Assembly: GCA_016789905.1 (NCBI GenBank)
Contig: JAEUQC010000163.1
Location: forward strand, 19,433-83,432
Direction of reading: 5' to 3'
DNA length: 64,000 bases
From: Bryobacterales bacterium
GTDB taxonomy: Bacteria > Acidobacteriota > Terriglobia > Bryobacterales > Bryobacteraceae
The position numbers were made by a program, and so were the translations under genes. The notes beneath the pieces are model-generated. The model was given only the letters and a program-made list of their open reading frames with translations. It was not told the DNA's origin and ran no database searches. Numbering within the stretch: position 1 is the first letter of the stretch; every line of letters begins with the position of its first letter. Below, piece by piece: positions 8,771 to 15,927 of the stretch.

Positions 8771-10002
8771 CGTTACGGGACCTTCAACTGCGGCGATTGC
8801 AGGCCCTGTGTGCCGCGCTCCGTGCCGGGAACGCATTCTACGCGCCGCGACTGGCGGCGGAGTTCGCAACGCTGGAAGAGTTCAGCGCGCGAGTGCCCGT
8901 TACGCTGAAGCAGGACTTCGTGGCGGACCAGGCGGAACACCCGCCTTTTGGAACGAACCACACAGAGCCGCTCGAGAGTTACACCCGGTTCTGCCAAACC
9001 AGCAGTACGACGGGGCATCCGCTGCGGTGGCTCGATACACCGGCCAGTTGGAACTGGATGTTGGATTGCTGGGAGCGCGTGTTTACCGAAGCCGGCGTGC
9101 GAATGCGCGATCGCATCTTCTTCGCCTTCTCGTTCGGTCCGTTCCTGGGGTTTTGGACCGCCTTCGACGCGGCAACTCGCATGGGCTGCCTGGCGATCCC
9201 CGGGGGCGGTATGTCGAGCACGGCACGGCTGCGAACACTGATCGATTCCCAGGCGCAGGTATTGTGCTGTACGCCGACGTATGCCATCCGGCTGGCGGAG
9301 GTGGCGCGCGCGGAGGGGACGGACCTGCGCTCGCTGGCGGTGCGGACGGTGATTGTGGCCGGTGAACCGGGCGGCAGCGTGCCCGGCACGCGAGCGCTTC
9401 TGGAACGGCACTGGTCCGGGGCGCGCATTGTGGACCACCATGGAATGACGGAGACCGGGCCGGTGAGCTACGAATGCGTGCGGCGGACGGGCGTACTTCA
9501 CGTGATGGAACGCGAGTTTTTCGCCGAAGTGATTGACCCGGCGTCGGGTGCGGCGGCAAGCGAAGGAGAACTGGTGCTGACGAACCTGGGGCGAACCGCG
9601 GCGCCAGTGGTGCGATACCGCACGGGTGACATGGTGCGCGTGGACAACGCGGGACCCTGCGCGTGCGGAACCAATGAGATGGCGCTCGTTGGAGGCATTC
9701 TAGCCCGGCGGGACGATATGGTGGTGGTCCGCGGTGTAAATGTATATCCGAGCGCGATTGAAGATGTGATCCGCGCGTGCGGCGGCGTGGCGGAGTATCG
9801 AGTGGAAATTTTGACCGTTCGAGCTATGAATGAGATCCGGCTGCAGGTGGAGCCGGAAGCGGCCGATGAACAGTTGGCGCACCGGCTGGAAAGCGCGCTG
9901 CGCGATGCACTGGGTTTACGCATTCCGGCGGAGATGGTGGCTTCCGGGACGTTGCCGCGATTCGAAATGAAGGCCCGAAGGTGGGTTCGAGTTCCGGCAT
10001 GA
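8767..10002 (+). CDS. Phenylacetate-CoA ligase (PaaK)-type adenylate-forming enzyme
   Basis: 411 aa from GTG 8767, overlapping the thioesterase stop by four bases. Adenylate-forming motifs in order: the P-loop-like TSSTTGHPLRW, the aromatic-pocket segment VDHHGMTETGP, GELVLTNLGRTAAPVVRYRTGDMV with the ribose-binding Asp, the CACG cluster common in PaaK, and the hinge and C-terminal domain opening RRDDMVVVRGVNVYPSAIEDVI. PaaK-type enzymes activate arylacetic or aryl acids with ATP, then load CoA or another thiol. This is the likely entry step of the local pathway, making the acyl thioester its neighbours act on. The next gene begins inside its stop (ATGA). Confidence 0.88.
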   Translation: MTLRDLQLRRLQALCAALRAGNAFYAPRLAAEFATLEEFSARVPVTLKQDFVADQAEHPPFGTNHTEPLESYTRFCQTSSTTGHPLRWLDTPASWNWMLDCWERVFTEAGVRMRDRIFFAFSFGPFLGFWTAFDAATRMGCLAIPGGGMSSTARLRTLIDSQAQVLCCTPTYAIRLAEVARAEGTDLRSLAVRTVIVAGEPGGSVPGTRALLERHWSGARIVDHHGMTETGPVSYECVRRTGVLHVMEREFFAEVIDPASGAAASEGELVLTNLGRTAAPVVRYRTGDMVRVDNAGPCACGTNEMALVGGILARRDDMVVVRGVNVYPSAIEDVIRACGGVAEYRVEILTVRAMNEIRLQVEPEAADEQLAHRLESALRDALGLRIPAEMVASGTLPRFEMKARRWVRVPA

Positions 10003-11261
10003 ACGCTTCGCCTGTGGGCGCGCATATCGAGAACATCCTGCTGATTGTGATGCTGCAGTTGTGCGTGATTATCGCGGCGGCGCGGCTGTTCGGCGCGCTG
10101 TTCCGGAAAATGGGCCAGCCCCAGGTGTGCGGGGAAATCGCGGCGGGCCTGATCCTGGGACCTTCGCTTTTTGGGCGATTCTTTCCAGAGCTTTCGCGGG
10201 AGGTTTTCAACCCGGCAGTGAATCCGGTGTTCAGCGTGATGAGCCAGATTGGGCTTGTCTTGTTGATGTTTTTGATTGGACTGGAATTTGAGTTTGGCCA
10301 TTTGCGGGAGAACCGGCGGGCGGCGCTTTCGGTGTCTTTTGCTGGCATTTTTCTGCCGTTTGGGCTGGGTATGTGGCTGGGGAGCTATCTGCATACGGCG
10401 CTGGGGCTGCGGAGCAACTGGCTATTTTTTTCCCTGTTCATGGCGACGGCGATGTCGATCACGGCGATTCCGATTTTGGGGCGGATCATGATGGAACTGC
10501 GGATGAACCGGAGCCTCATCGGGTCGTTGACGATTACAGCGGCGGCGATTGACGATGCGATGGGGTGGGTGCTGCTGGCACTGGTGACAGCGATATCGCA
10601 GGCGGCCTTCGACCCGTGGAAGTTCGGGCGGATGGTGGGGGGCGTATTGCTGTTTGGAGCGGTGATGTACTTCGTGGTGCGACCAGTGGCGATACGTTGG
10701 ATTGGGGCGACGCTGCGGCGGGCGGCGGGAGCGTTGTCGTTGAACGCGTTGGCGGTGGTACTGTTGCTGATCTTTGTCAGCGCCATTTGCACGAATCTGA
10801 TTGGTATCTTCTCGATCTTTGGGGCGTTTCTGCTGGGAGCGATTCTTTCTGACCAGCCCGAGTTCGTGGCGGCGGTGCGGAACCGGTTGAGCGATTTTGT
10901 AACCGTGTTCTTTCTGCCGATCTTCTTCACCTACACGGGGCTGCGCACCGATATTGGAACAATGACGGGCATGGACTTGTGGCTGCTATGCGGGCTGGTA
11001 TTGCTGGCGGCGACGGCGGGCAAGTTGGGCGGATGCACGCTGGCGGCGCGGTGGAACGGCTTTAGCTGGCGGGATGCGTCAATAATCGGAGTGATGATGA
11101 ATACGCGGGCGCTGATGGAACTGATTGTGATCAATATTGGGTTCGAATTGGGCATTATTCCGCGCAGCGTGTTCTTCATGCTGGTCTTCATGGCCATCTT
11201 CACCACCTATATGACGGCGCCGGTTCTTCGCCGCATCGCGCCCGAGCTAAGGCAAACGTAG
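9999..11261 (+). CDS. Cation/proton antiporter, CPA2 (Kef/NapA) family
   Basis: 420 aa with about 12-13 hydrophobic segments across the whole length. GEIAAGLILGPSLFG and FLIGLEFE are typical early CPA2 motifs. TITAAAIDDAMGW carries the paired Asp residues of the ion site in electrogenic CPA2 members, and FFLPIFFTYTGLRTD matches a conserved late helix. There is no C-terminal RCK/TrkA-N domain. It exchanges Na+ or K+ for protons across the inner membrane. Start ATG 9999 overlaps the ligase stop as ATGA, so it belongs to the operon and may export a charged product or relieve ionic load rather than being a chance neighbour (inference). Confidence 0.88.
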   Translation: MNASPVGAHIENILLIVMLQLCVIIAAARLFGALFRKMGQPQVCGEIAAGLILGPSLFGRFFPELSREVFNPAVNPVFSVMSQIGLVLLMFLIGLEFEFGHLRENRRAALSVSFAGIFLPFGLGMWLGSYLHTALGLRSNWLFFSLFMATAMSITAIPILGRIMMELRMNRSLIGSLTITAAAIDDAMGWVLLALVTAISQAAFDPWKFGRMVGGVLLFGAVMYFVVRPVAIRWIGATLRRAAGALSLNALAVVLLLIFVSAICTNLIGIFSIFGAFLLGAILSDQPEFVAAVRNRLSDFVTVFFLPIFFTYTGLRTDIGTMTGMDLWLLCGLVLLAATAGKLGGCTLAARWNGFSWRDASIIGVMMNTRALMELIVINIGFELGIIPRSVFFMLVFMAIFTTYMTAPVLRRIAPELRQT

Positions 11262-11282
11262 CAACGGAAGCGGCGAGTTTAT

Positions 11283-11307
11283 ATGATTGGGGGGAACCCC
11301 AAATCAT
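11283..11307 (+). promoter_or_regulatory. RNA hairpin covering the araB ribosome site and start codon
   Basis: ATGATTGGGG (11283-11292) pairs with CCCC-A-AATCAT (11297-11307), leaving one bulged A and a GGAA loop of the GNRA class. The run of G that would serve as Shine-Dalgarno (11289-11294) and the first two bases of the araB ATG (11306) are both in the structure. Ten base pairs predict strong translational masking unless opened by a ribosome or ligand. No T-run follows, so it is not a terminator. Confidence 0.55.
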
Positions 11308-11309
11308 GA
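11283..11309 (+). CDS. Possible eight-codon leader ORF overlapping araB
   Basis: ATG at 11283 opens an eight-residue frame (MIGGNPKS) whose TGA at 11307-11309 overlaps the araB ATG as ATGA. A weak GGAAG stands about 14 bases upstream. The short frame coincides exactly with the hairpin at 11283-11307. Ribosomes translating it would open the hairpin and terminate on the araB start, a classic coupling arrangement. It may also be coincidence; a frame this short cannot be tested from composition. Confidence 0.35.
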   Translation: MIGGNPKS

Positions 11310-12970
11310 GCGCAAAATATACGATCGGACTGGACTACGGCACGAATTCGGTGCGGGCCCTGGTGGTGAATGTGGCCAACGGAGCGGAGGTGGCTTCGGC
11401 GGTATGGGCCTATGAGCACGGCGTGGAAGGCGTGATGCTTGCGCGGGACCCGAACCTGGCGCGGCAGCACCCGGCGGACTACGTGCGCGGGGCGGAAGAA
11501 TCACTGCGCGAAGCGCTGATACTGGCGGCCAAGGCGGACACGAAGTTCGCGGCGGAACGCGTAATCGGCATTGGCGTGGACACAACGGGCAGCACGCCTC
11601 TGCCGGTAGACGCGAGCGGGTTGCCGTTGGCGTTTAACAAGAAATTCGCGAATAACCCGGCGGCGATGGCCTGGCTGTGGAAGGACCATACGAGCATCAA
11701 AGAGGCCGGAGAGATCACAGCGCTGGCGAAGAAGATGCGGCCGCAGTACTTGGCCAAATGCGGCGGCACCTATTCGAGCGAATGGTTCTTCAGCAAGATT
11801 TTTCATTGTTTGCGAACGGCGCCGGAGGTGTTTAAAGCCGCGCATTCATGGATGGAGCAGAGCGATTTCGTGCCGGCCATGCTGACCGGAACACTCGCGC
11901 CCGGCAAGTTCACCGCAGGTGTTTGCGCGGCCGGCCACAAGGGCATGTACAGCGCGACCTGGGGCGGGTATCCGGACAAGAAATTCCTGACGAAGCTGGA
12001 CCCGGAAATGGGGGCGCTGCGGGACCGCCTGACGGCGCGGGTGTTGGCGGTGGACACGGCGGTGGGCGGACTGACGGCGGACTGGGCGGCGAAAACCGGC
12101 CTGCCGGCGGGCATTCCGGTGACGGTGGGCGCAATTGACGCGCACACCGGCGCGATTGGCGCGGGCGTGAAGCCCGGAACACTGGTGAAGATCATCGGCA
12201 CTTCTACGTGCGATATCAGCGTGCGAGAGAATACAGCGGCGCTGGCCGATGTGCCAGGCGTGTGTGGAATCGTCGACGGCAGTGTGCTGCCGGGACACTT
12301 TGGTATTGAGGCCGGACAATCGGCGGTGGGCGACATATTTAATTGGCTGGTTAACTATGCCGTGCCTGGCAGTTCGCATGAAGAGTTGACGGCTGGAGCA
12401 GCGAAGTTGAAACCGGGCGAAAGCGGGCTGCTGGCGCTCGACTGGAACAACGGGAACCGGACGGTGCTGGTGGACCAGTTGCTGACGGGTCTGCTGGTGG
12501 GGCAGACGCTCTATACGAAGCCGGCGGAAATCTACCGGGCGCTGATTGAAGCGACGGCGTTCGGTGCGTTGACGATCATCAACCGGCATGAAGAATACGG
12601 AGTAAAGATTGAAGAGGTGGTGAACTGCGGGGGGATTGCGGAGAAGAGTCCGCTGGTGATGCAGATCTACGCCGATGTGACGGGGCGGCCGATGAAGGTG
12701 AGCCGTTCGGGGCAGACGTGTGCTTTGGGTTCGGCGGTAGCGGCGGCGGTGGTGGCGGGGGCATATCCGGATTTCCTTTCCGCTCAGAAAAAGATGACGG
12801 GCATGAAGGCAAAAATCTACAAGCCTAATGCGAAGGCCCATGCGGTGTACCGGGAGCTATATGCACTCTACATGCAGTTGCACGATGCGTTCGGAACGCG
12901 CGCGTGGCAGGGCAATTTATTTGGCGTGATGAAGAAGTTGATTGAAATTCGAAACGGGGCGCAGGCGTAG
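11306..12970 (+). CDS. araB: Ribulokinase
   Basis: 554 aa, the normal length for AraB, a FGGY-family kinase that phosphorylates L-ribulose with ATP in the cytoplasm (EC 2.7.1.16). The N-terminal IGLDYGTNSVRALVV is the phosphate-1 motif of the sugar-kinase/actin fold. GVDTTGSTPLPVD, YSSEWFFSKIFH, TVGAIDAHTGAIGAGV, IGTSTCDI and VNCGGIAEKSPLVMQIYADVTGRP are characteristic ribulokinase segments. The isomerase-like gene follows after 16 bases, forming an isomerase-kinase pair. A ribulose-5-phosphate 4-epimerase is not in the window. The start is occluded by a hairpin, so translation may be controlled. Confidence 0.95.
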   Translation: MSAKYTIGLDYGTNSVRALVVNVANGAEVASAVWAYEHGVEGVMLARDPNLARQHPADYVRGAEESLREALILAAKADTKFAAERVIGIGVDTTGSTPLPVDASGLPLAFNKKFANNPAAMAWLWKDHTSIKEAGEITALAKKMRPQYLAKCGGTYSSEWFFSKIFHCLRTAPEVFKAAHSWMEQSDFVPAMLTGTLAPGKFTAGVCAAGHKGMYSATWGGYPDKKFLTKLDPEMGALRDRLTARVLAVDTAVGGLTADWAAKTGLPAGIPVTVGAIDAHTGAIGAGVKPGTLVKIIGTSTCDISVRENTAALADVPGVCGIVDGSVLPGHFGIEAGQSAVGDIFNWLVNYAVPGSSHEELTAGAAKLKPGESGLLALDWNNGNRTVLVDQLLTGLLVGQTLYTKPAEIYRALIEATAFGALTIINRHEEYGVKIEEVVNCGGIAEKSPLVMQIYADVTGRPMKVSRSGQTCALGSAVAAAVVAGAYPDFLSAQKKMTGMKAKIYKPNAKAHAVYRELYALYMQLHDAFGTRAWQGNLFGVMKKLIEIRNGAQA

Positions 12971-12986
12971 GCCGGCGTAACAGGAC

Positions 12987-14600
12987 ATGAAGACAAGCAA
13001 GCTGAAAGCAAAACAGGTTTACTTGGTGGCCAGCGGCGATTCGCGGCTGGCGGCCAACCAGAAGTGCTGGCCGGAACAGGCCAAGATGGAGGCGGCGCTG
13101 GGCGATGCGCTGAATGCCGCCGGTTGGACGGTGGTGCGGGCACACCCGGTGGACGCGAAGAAGAAGCACGGGTTTTTGGATTCGCAACGCGCCGGGATTG
13201 AGACGTTCAAAAAAATGGACCCTGCGGCGCCAGTGATTGTGGCCGAGTGCGTTTGGCAGTACAGCCACCATGTACTGGCCGGGCTGTTCACACATCAGGG
13301 GCCGATATTGACGGTGGCCAATTGGAGCGGGATGTGGCCAGGGTTGGTGGGCATGTTGAACCTGAACGGTTCGATGACCAAAGCGGGCATCCGGTATTCG
13401 ACGCTGTGGAGCGAGGACTTCGGCGAGGCGAAATTTCGCGCAGGGCTGGCGGAGTTCCTGGAAACAGGCGTGGTGACACACGACCAGAGCCATGTGAAGG
13501 ACTTGGCCCTGTTGAAGTTGCCGGCCGCGGACGAAGCGCTGGGCCGGGCAGCGGGCCGGCGGATCCGCGAAGAGAAGGCCATAATGGGCGTCTTCGACGA
13601 AGGGTGCATGGGAATGTTCAACGCGATCATCCCGGATGAACTGCTGCATCCGACAGGCCTGTTTAAGGAGCGGTTGAGCCAGTCGGCTCTGTACGCGGCC
13701 ATGCAGAAAGTGAGCGACGCGGAGGCGCGTGGCGTGCTGGACTGGTTGCTGGCCAAAGGCATGAAGTTCAACTGGGGAACCGACGAGGCAACCGAGTTGA
13801 CCGAACGGCAGACGCTCGAGCAGTGCAAGATGTATGTGGCGGCGTTGCGGCTGGCCGATGAGTTCGGCTGCGCCACAATCGGCATTCAATACCAGTTGGG
13901 CTTGAAAGACCTTGCGGCGGCAAGCGATCTGGTGGAAGGCCTATTGAACAACATGGACCGCCCGCCGGTGTGGAGCGCGGACGGCAAGCGCGAGTTGTAC
14001 CCGGGAGAAGCGTTGCCGCATTTCAATGAAGTGGACGAGTGCGCCGGTTTGGACGGACTGGTGACATACAAGTTGTGGCGAGAGTTGGGCTTCGCACCGG
14101 AGAACACTCTGCACGATTTGCGTTGGGGCGAGGCCTACAAGGGCAAATATGTTTGGGTATTCCTGATTTCCGGCGCGGCGCCGCCGGCGCATTTTGAAGG
14201 CGGCTACGCGGGCGCAACCAGCGAACGCCAACCGCCCATGTACTTCGCGCTGGGAGGGGGTTCCGTCAAAGGCGTCAGCAAGCCGGGTTGGATTGTATGG
14301 AGCCGTGTGTTTGTGATGGACGGCAAGCTGCACTGCGATCTGGGTGTGGGCGAAGTGGTGGCGCTGCCGAAGAAGGAGACCGAACGGCGGTGGCAGGAAA
14401 CGACGCCGCAATGGCCCATTATGCACGCGGTGCTGCAGGGTGTGAGCCGGGACCAAATGATGGCGCGCCACAAGGCGAACCACATCCAGGTGGTCTACGC
14501 GCCGGACGCGGCCGAAGCGCAGCGGGCGTGCCGGATCAAGGCTGCGGCGATGGCAGAACTTGGCCTGACCGTGCACATCTGCGGGTCGGTAGGGTTGTAA
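12987..14600 (+). CDS. L-fucose/L-arabinose isomerase family protein
   Basis: 537 aa. The sequence has the layout of FucI-like ketol isomerases: an N-terminal Rossmann-like domain (VYLVASGDSRLAANQ, APVIVAECVWQYSHH), the metal-site region FDEGCMGMFNAIIPDELLH with conserved acidic residues, and a C-terminal beta domain. With araB directly upstream and an arabinofuranosidase 10 kb away, the likely reaction is L-arabinose to L-ribulose, doing the job of AraA from the FucI side of the superfamily. FucI or D-arabinose isomerase activity is the alternative. ATG 12987 follows araB by 16 bases with an ACAGGAC ribosome site. Cytoplasmic and Mn2+-dependent by family. Confidence 0.8.
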   Translation: MKTSKLKAKQVYLVASGDSRLAANQKCWPEQAKMEAALGDALNAAGWTVVRAHPVDAKKKHGFLDSQRAGIETFKKMDPAAPVIVAECVWQYSHHVLAGLFTHQGPILTVANWSGMWPGLVGMLNLNGSMTKAGIRYSTLWSEDFGEAKFRAGLAEFLETGVVTHDQSHVKDLALLKLPAADEALGRAAGRRIREEKAIMGVFDEGCMGMFNAIIPDELLHPTGLFKERLSQSALYAAMQKVSDAEARGVLDWLLAKGMKFNWGTDEATELTERQTLEQCKMYVAALRLADEFGCATIGIQYQLGLKDLAAASDLVEGLLNNMDRPPVWSADGKRELYPGEALPHFNEVDECAGLDGLVTYKLWRELGFAPENTLHDLRWGEAYKGKYVWVFLISGAAPPAHFEGGYAGATSERQPPMYFALGGGSVKGVSKPGWIVWSRVFVMDGKLHCDLGVGEVVALPKKETERRWQETTPQWPIMHAVLQGVSRDQMMARHKANHIQVVYAPDAAEAQRACRIKAAAMAELGLTVHICGSVGL

Positions 14601-14613
14601 GCATCCCGTAGCA

Positions 14614-14661
14614 TTGCCATTCCGCGCGTTTGTGTATAATCTCTGGGACGCGCGGAATGGC
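14614..14661 (+). promoter_or_regulatory. Sigma-70-type promoter enclosed in a perfect 13-bp inverted repeat
   Basis: GCCATTCCGCGCG (14616-14628) and its exact reverse complement (14649-14661) flank 20 bases containing TATAAT (14635-14640). TTGCCA at 14614-14619 would be the -35, with a short 15-base spacer. Transcription would start near 14647 inside the right arm and read into the VOC gene at 14723. A perfect 13-bp dyad around a -10 box strongly suggests a repressor or activator site. Confidence 0.6.
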
Positions 14662-14722
14662 AGCGGCGAGGCAACGCTATGCCACTGCTGTTTCCCGGGT
14701 CATCCATTCGGGAGGACCGGAA

Positions 14723-15118
14723 ATGGCCGAACAAAATCAGCGCGGGCGCATACTTGGCATCGGTGGGGTATTTTTCAAAACCGCCAATCGCGATCAAATG
14801 CGGGAGTGGTATTCCAAGCACCTTGGAATATCCGACAAGGGTGAGGGCGCGATGCTGCCTTGGCGCCAACACGACAACCCGGAAAAGGAACACATCACGG
14901 TGTGGAGCCTGTTCCCCGCGACAACGGAGTATTTCAACCCGAGCCCGGCGCCGTTCATGATCAACTACATCGTGGACGACATGGATGCCTTGCTGGACCG
15001 TTTGGAGCGGGAAGGCGTGAACATCGATCCGAAGCGAATGGATGAATCCTACGGCCGTTTTGCCTGGATCTACGACGCCGATGGGAACAAGATTGAGCTC
15101 TGGCAGCCGCTGCCTTGA
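14723..15118 (+). CDS. VOC superfamily (glyoxalase/bleomycin resistance-like) protein
   Basis: 131 aa, a single VOC module of two beta-alpha-beta-beta-beta units. GIGGVFFKTANRDQMREWYSKHLGI opens the first half, and MINYIVDDMDALLDRLEREGVNI followed by YGRFAWIYDADGNKIELWQPL forms the second, with the terminal Glu in N-K-I-E-L-W where VOC enzymes bind metal. Members include glyoxalase I, dioxygenases, epimerases and resistance proteins, so the reaction is not assignable. ATG 14723 has GGGAGGA 7 bases upstream; longer in-frame starts from 14630 would put coding sequence on the promoter dyad. It stands alone behind its own promoter and is convergent with the GntR gene, 13 bases apart. Confidence 0.85.
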   Translation: MAEQNQRGRILGIGGVFFKTANRDQMREWYSKHLGISDKGEGAMLPWRQHDNPEKEHITVWSLFPATTEYFNPSPAPFMINYIVDDMDALLDRLEREGVNIDPKRMDESYGRFAWIYDADGNKIELWQPLP

Positions 15119-15131
15119 ACGATCAGCTCCC

Positions 15132-15818
15132 TTATTTTCGCCGCTTCTTACGGGTGAGCTCGCTAATGTCCGTTGAGAAGTAGCCGATGATGGCGGCTAC
15201 TTCCGCCGCCGCGCGTTCGGGATCCCCGCTGCGGATGGCGGCAAGAATCTGTTCGTGCTGGGCGATGCTGCGCGTCCAGCGGTCGCGGCCTCCCATCTGT
15301 TCGTGAGTACGGATGATGACGAAGGCAAACAGCGGAACGAGGAGCCGGCGGAGCATTTGCGTCAGGACTGGGTTGCCGGCCTTTTCGCAAAGTGCCAAAT
15401 GGAAGCGGAGGTCTCGCGAATAGAACGCCTGCAGGTTGCGGGTCTTCACGGCGGAACGCATATCTTCGGTTATCTGATCGAGATCGGCGAGATCCGGCTG
15501 TCGCTCGGTGACAAGCCGGGCGGCGAGGGATTCGAGGGCGACGCGAACTTCGAAGTTGTGACGAATATTTTCAACCGCGATCTTCGTGACGCGGGCGCTT
15601 CGGCCGTTCCCGCGTTCCACAAATCCCTCAGCCTCCAGAATGTTAAGCGCGGCGCGAATGGAGGCCTGCGCTACGCCGAGACGCGCCGCCCACTTGCCTT
15701 CCACTAACGCGTCACCCGGGGCTAGACCGCCGCCGATAATCTCCTGACGGATCTGGGCGGCAATGCTGTCCTTGAGAAGCGAATTTGTTACTTCGTTGAT
15801 CATGGGCCGATCCTTCAT
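15132..15818 (-). CDS. GntR-family (FadR-type) transcriptional regulator
   Basis: 228 aa. The N-terminal winged helix spans about residues 8-75 (IAAQIRQEIIGGGLAPGDALVEGKWAARLGVAQASIRAALNILEAEGFVERGNGRSARV), with the GntR recognition helix in LGVAQASIRAALNIL. The remainder is an all-helical FCD domain, where Asp and His residues in RDLRFHLALCEKAGN and SIAQHEQILAAI are the expected metal or carboxylate ligands. FadR/FCD regulators usually sense small organic acids or sugar acids. The gene starts at ATG 15818, two bases from the -35 box of the divergent TonB-receptor promoter, so the two share a control region and the regulator probably represses both (inference). Confidence 0.92.
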   Translation of the reverse strand: MKDRPMINEVTNSLLKDSIAAQIRQEIIGGGLAPGDALVEGKWAARLGVAQASIRAALNILEAEGFVERGNGRSARVTKIAVENIRHNFEVRVALESLAARLVTERQPDLADLDQITEDMRSAVKTRNLQAFYSRDLRFHLALCEKAGNPVLTQMLRRLLVPLFAFVIIRTHEQMGGRDRWTRSIAQHEQILAAIRSGDPERAAAEVAAIIGYFSTDISELTRKKRRK

Positions 15819-15819
15819 C

Positions 15820-15848
15820 TTGACATAGGCCCCGGCGGCCCATATGAT
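15820..15848 (+). promoter_or_regulatory. Consensus-like promoter for the TonB-dependent receptor
   Basis: TTGACA at 15820-15825 and TATGAT at 15843-15848 are separated by exactly 17 bases, close to ideal for the main sigma factor. The direction is toward the receptor gene at 15928, giving a leader of about 70 bases that contains the palindromes at 15861-15879 and a GGGGAGG ribosome site at 15911-15917. Confidence 0.75.
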
Positions 15849-15860
15849 TCCCTAAGCATT

Positions 15861-15879
15861 CAAGCGCTTGAGCGCTCAA
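15861..15879. promoter_or_regulatory. Two overlapping palindromes, probable GntR operator
   Basis: CAAGCGCTTG (15861-15870) and TTGAGCGCTCAA (15868-15879) are each perfect palindromes sharing three bases. They sit about 12-30 bases downstream of the -10 box, where a bound dimer would block early elongation. Two overlapping dyads suggest cooperative or alternative binding. The divergent GntR regulator is the obvious candidate ligand. Confidence 0.6.
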
Positions 15880-15927
15880 ATTGACCATCTTTCTGTCGCC
15901 CGGACAGGGTGGGGAGGCACACAACCC

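Noticed and set aside
11846..12841. Long antisense open frame of over 300 codons inside araB
   Set aside because: Mirror frame of a GC-rich gene; Arg/His/Pro-rich product with no motif, while the sense frame is a complete ribulokinase.
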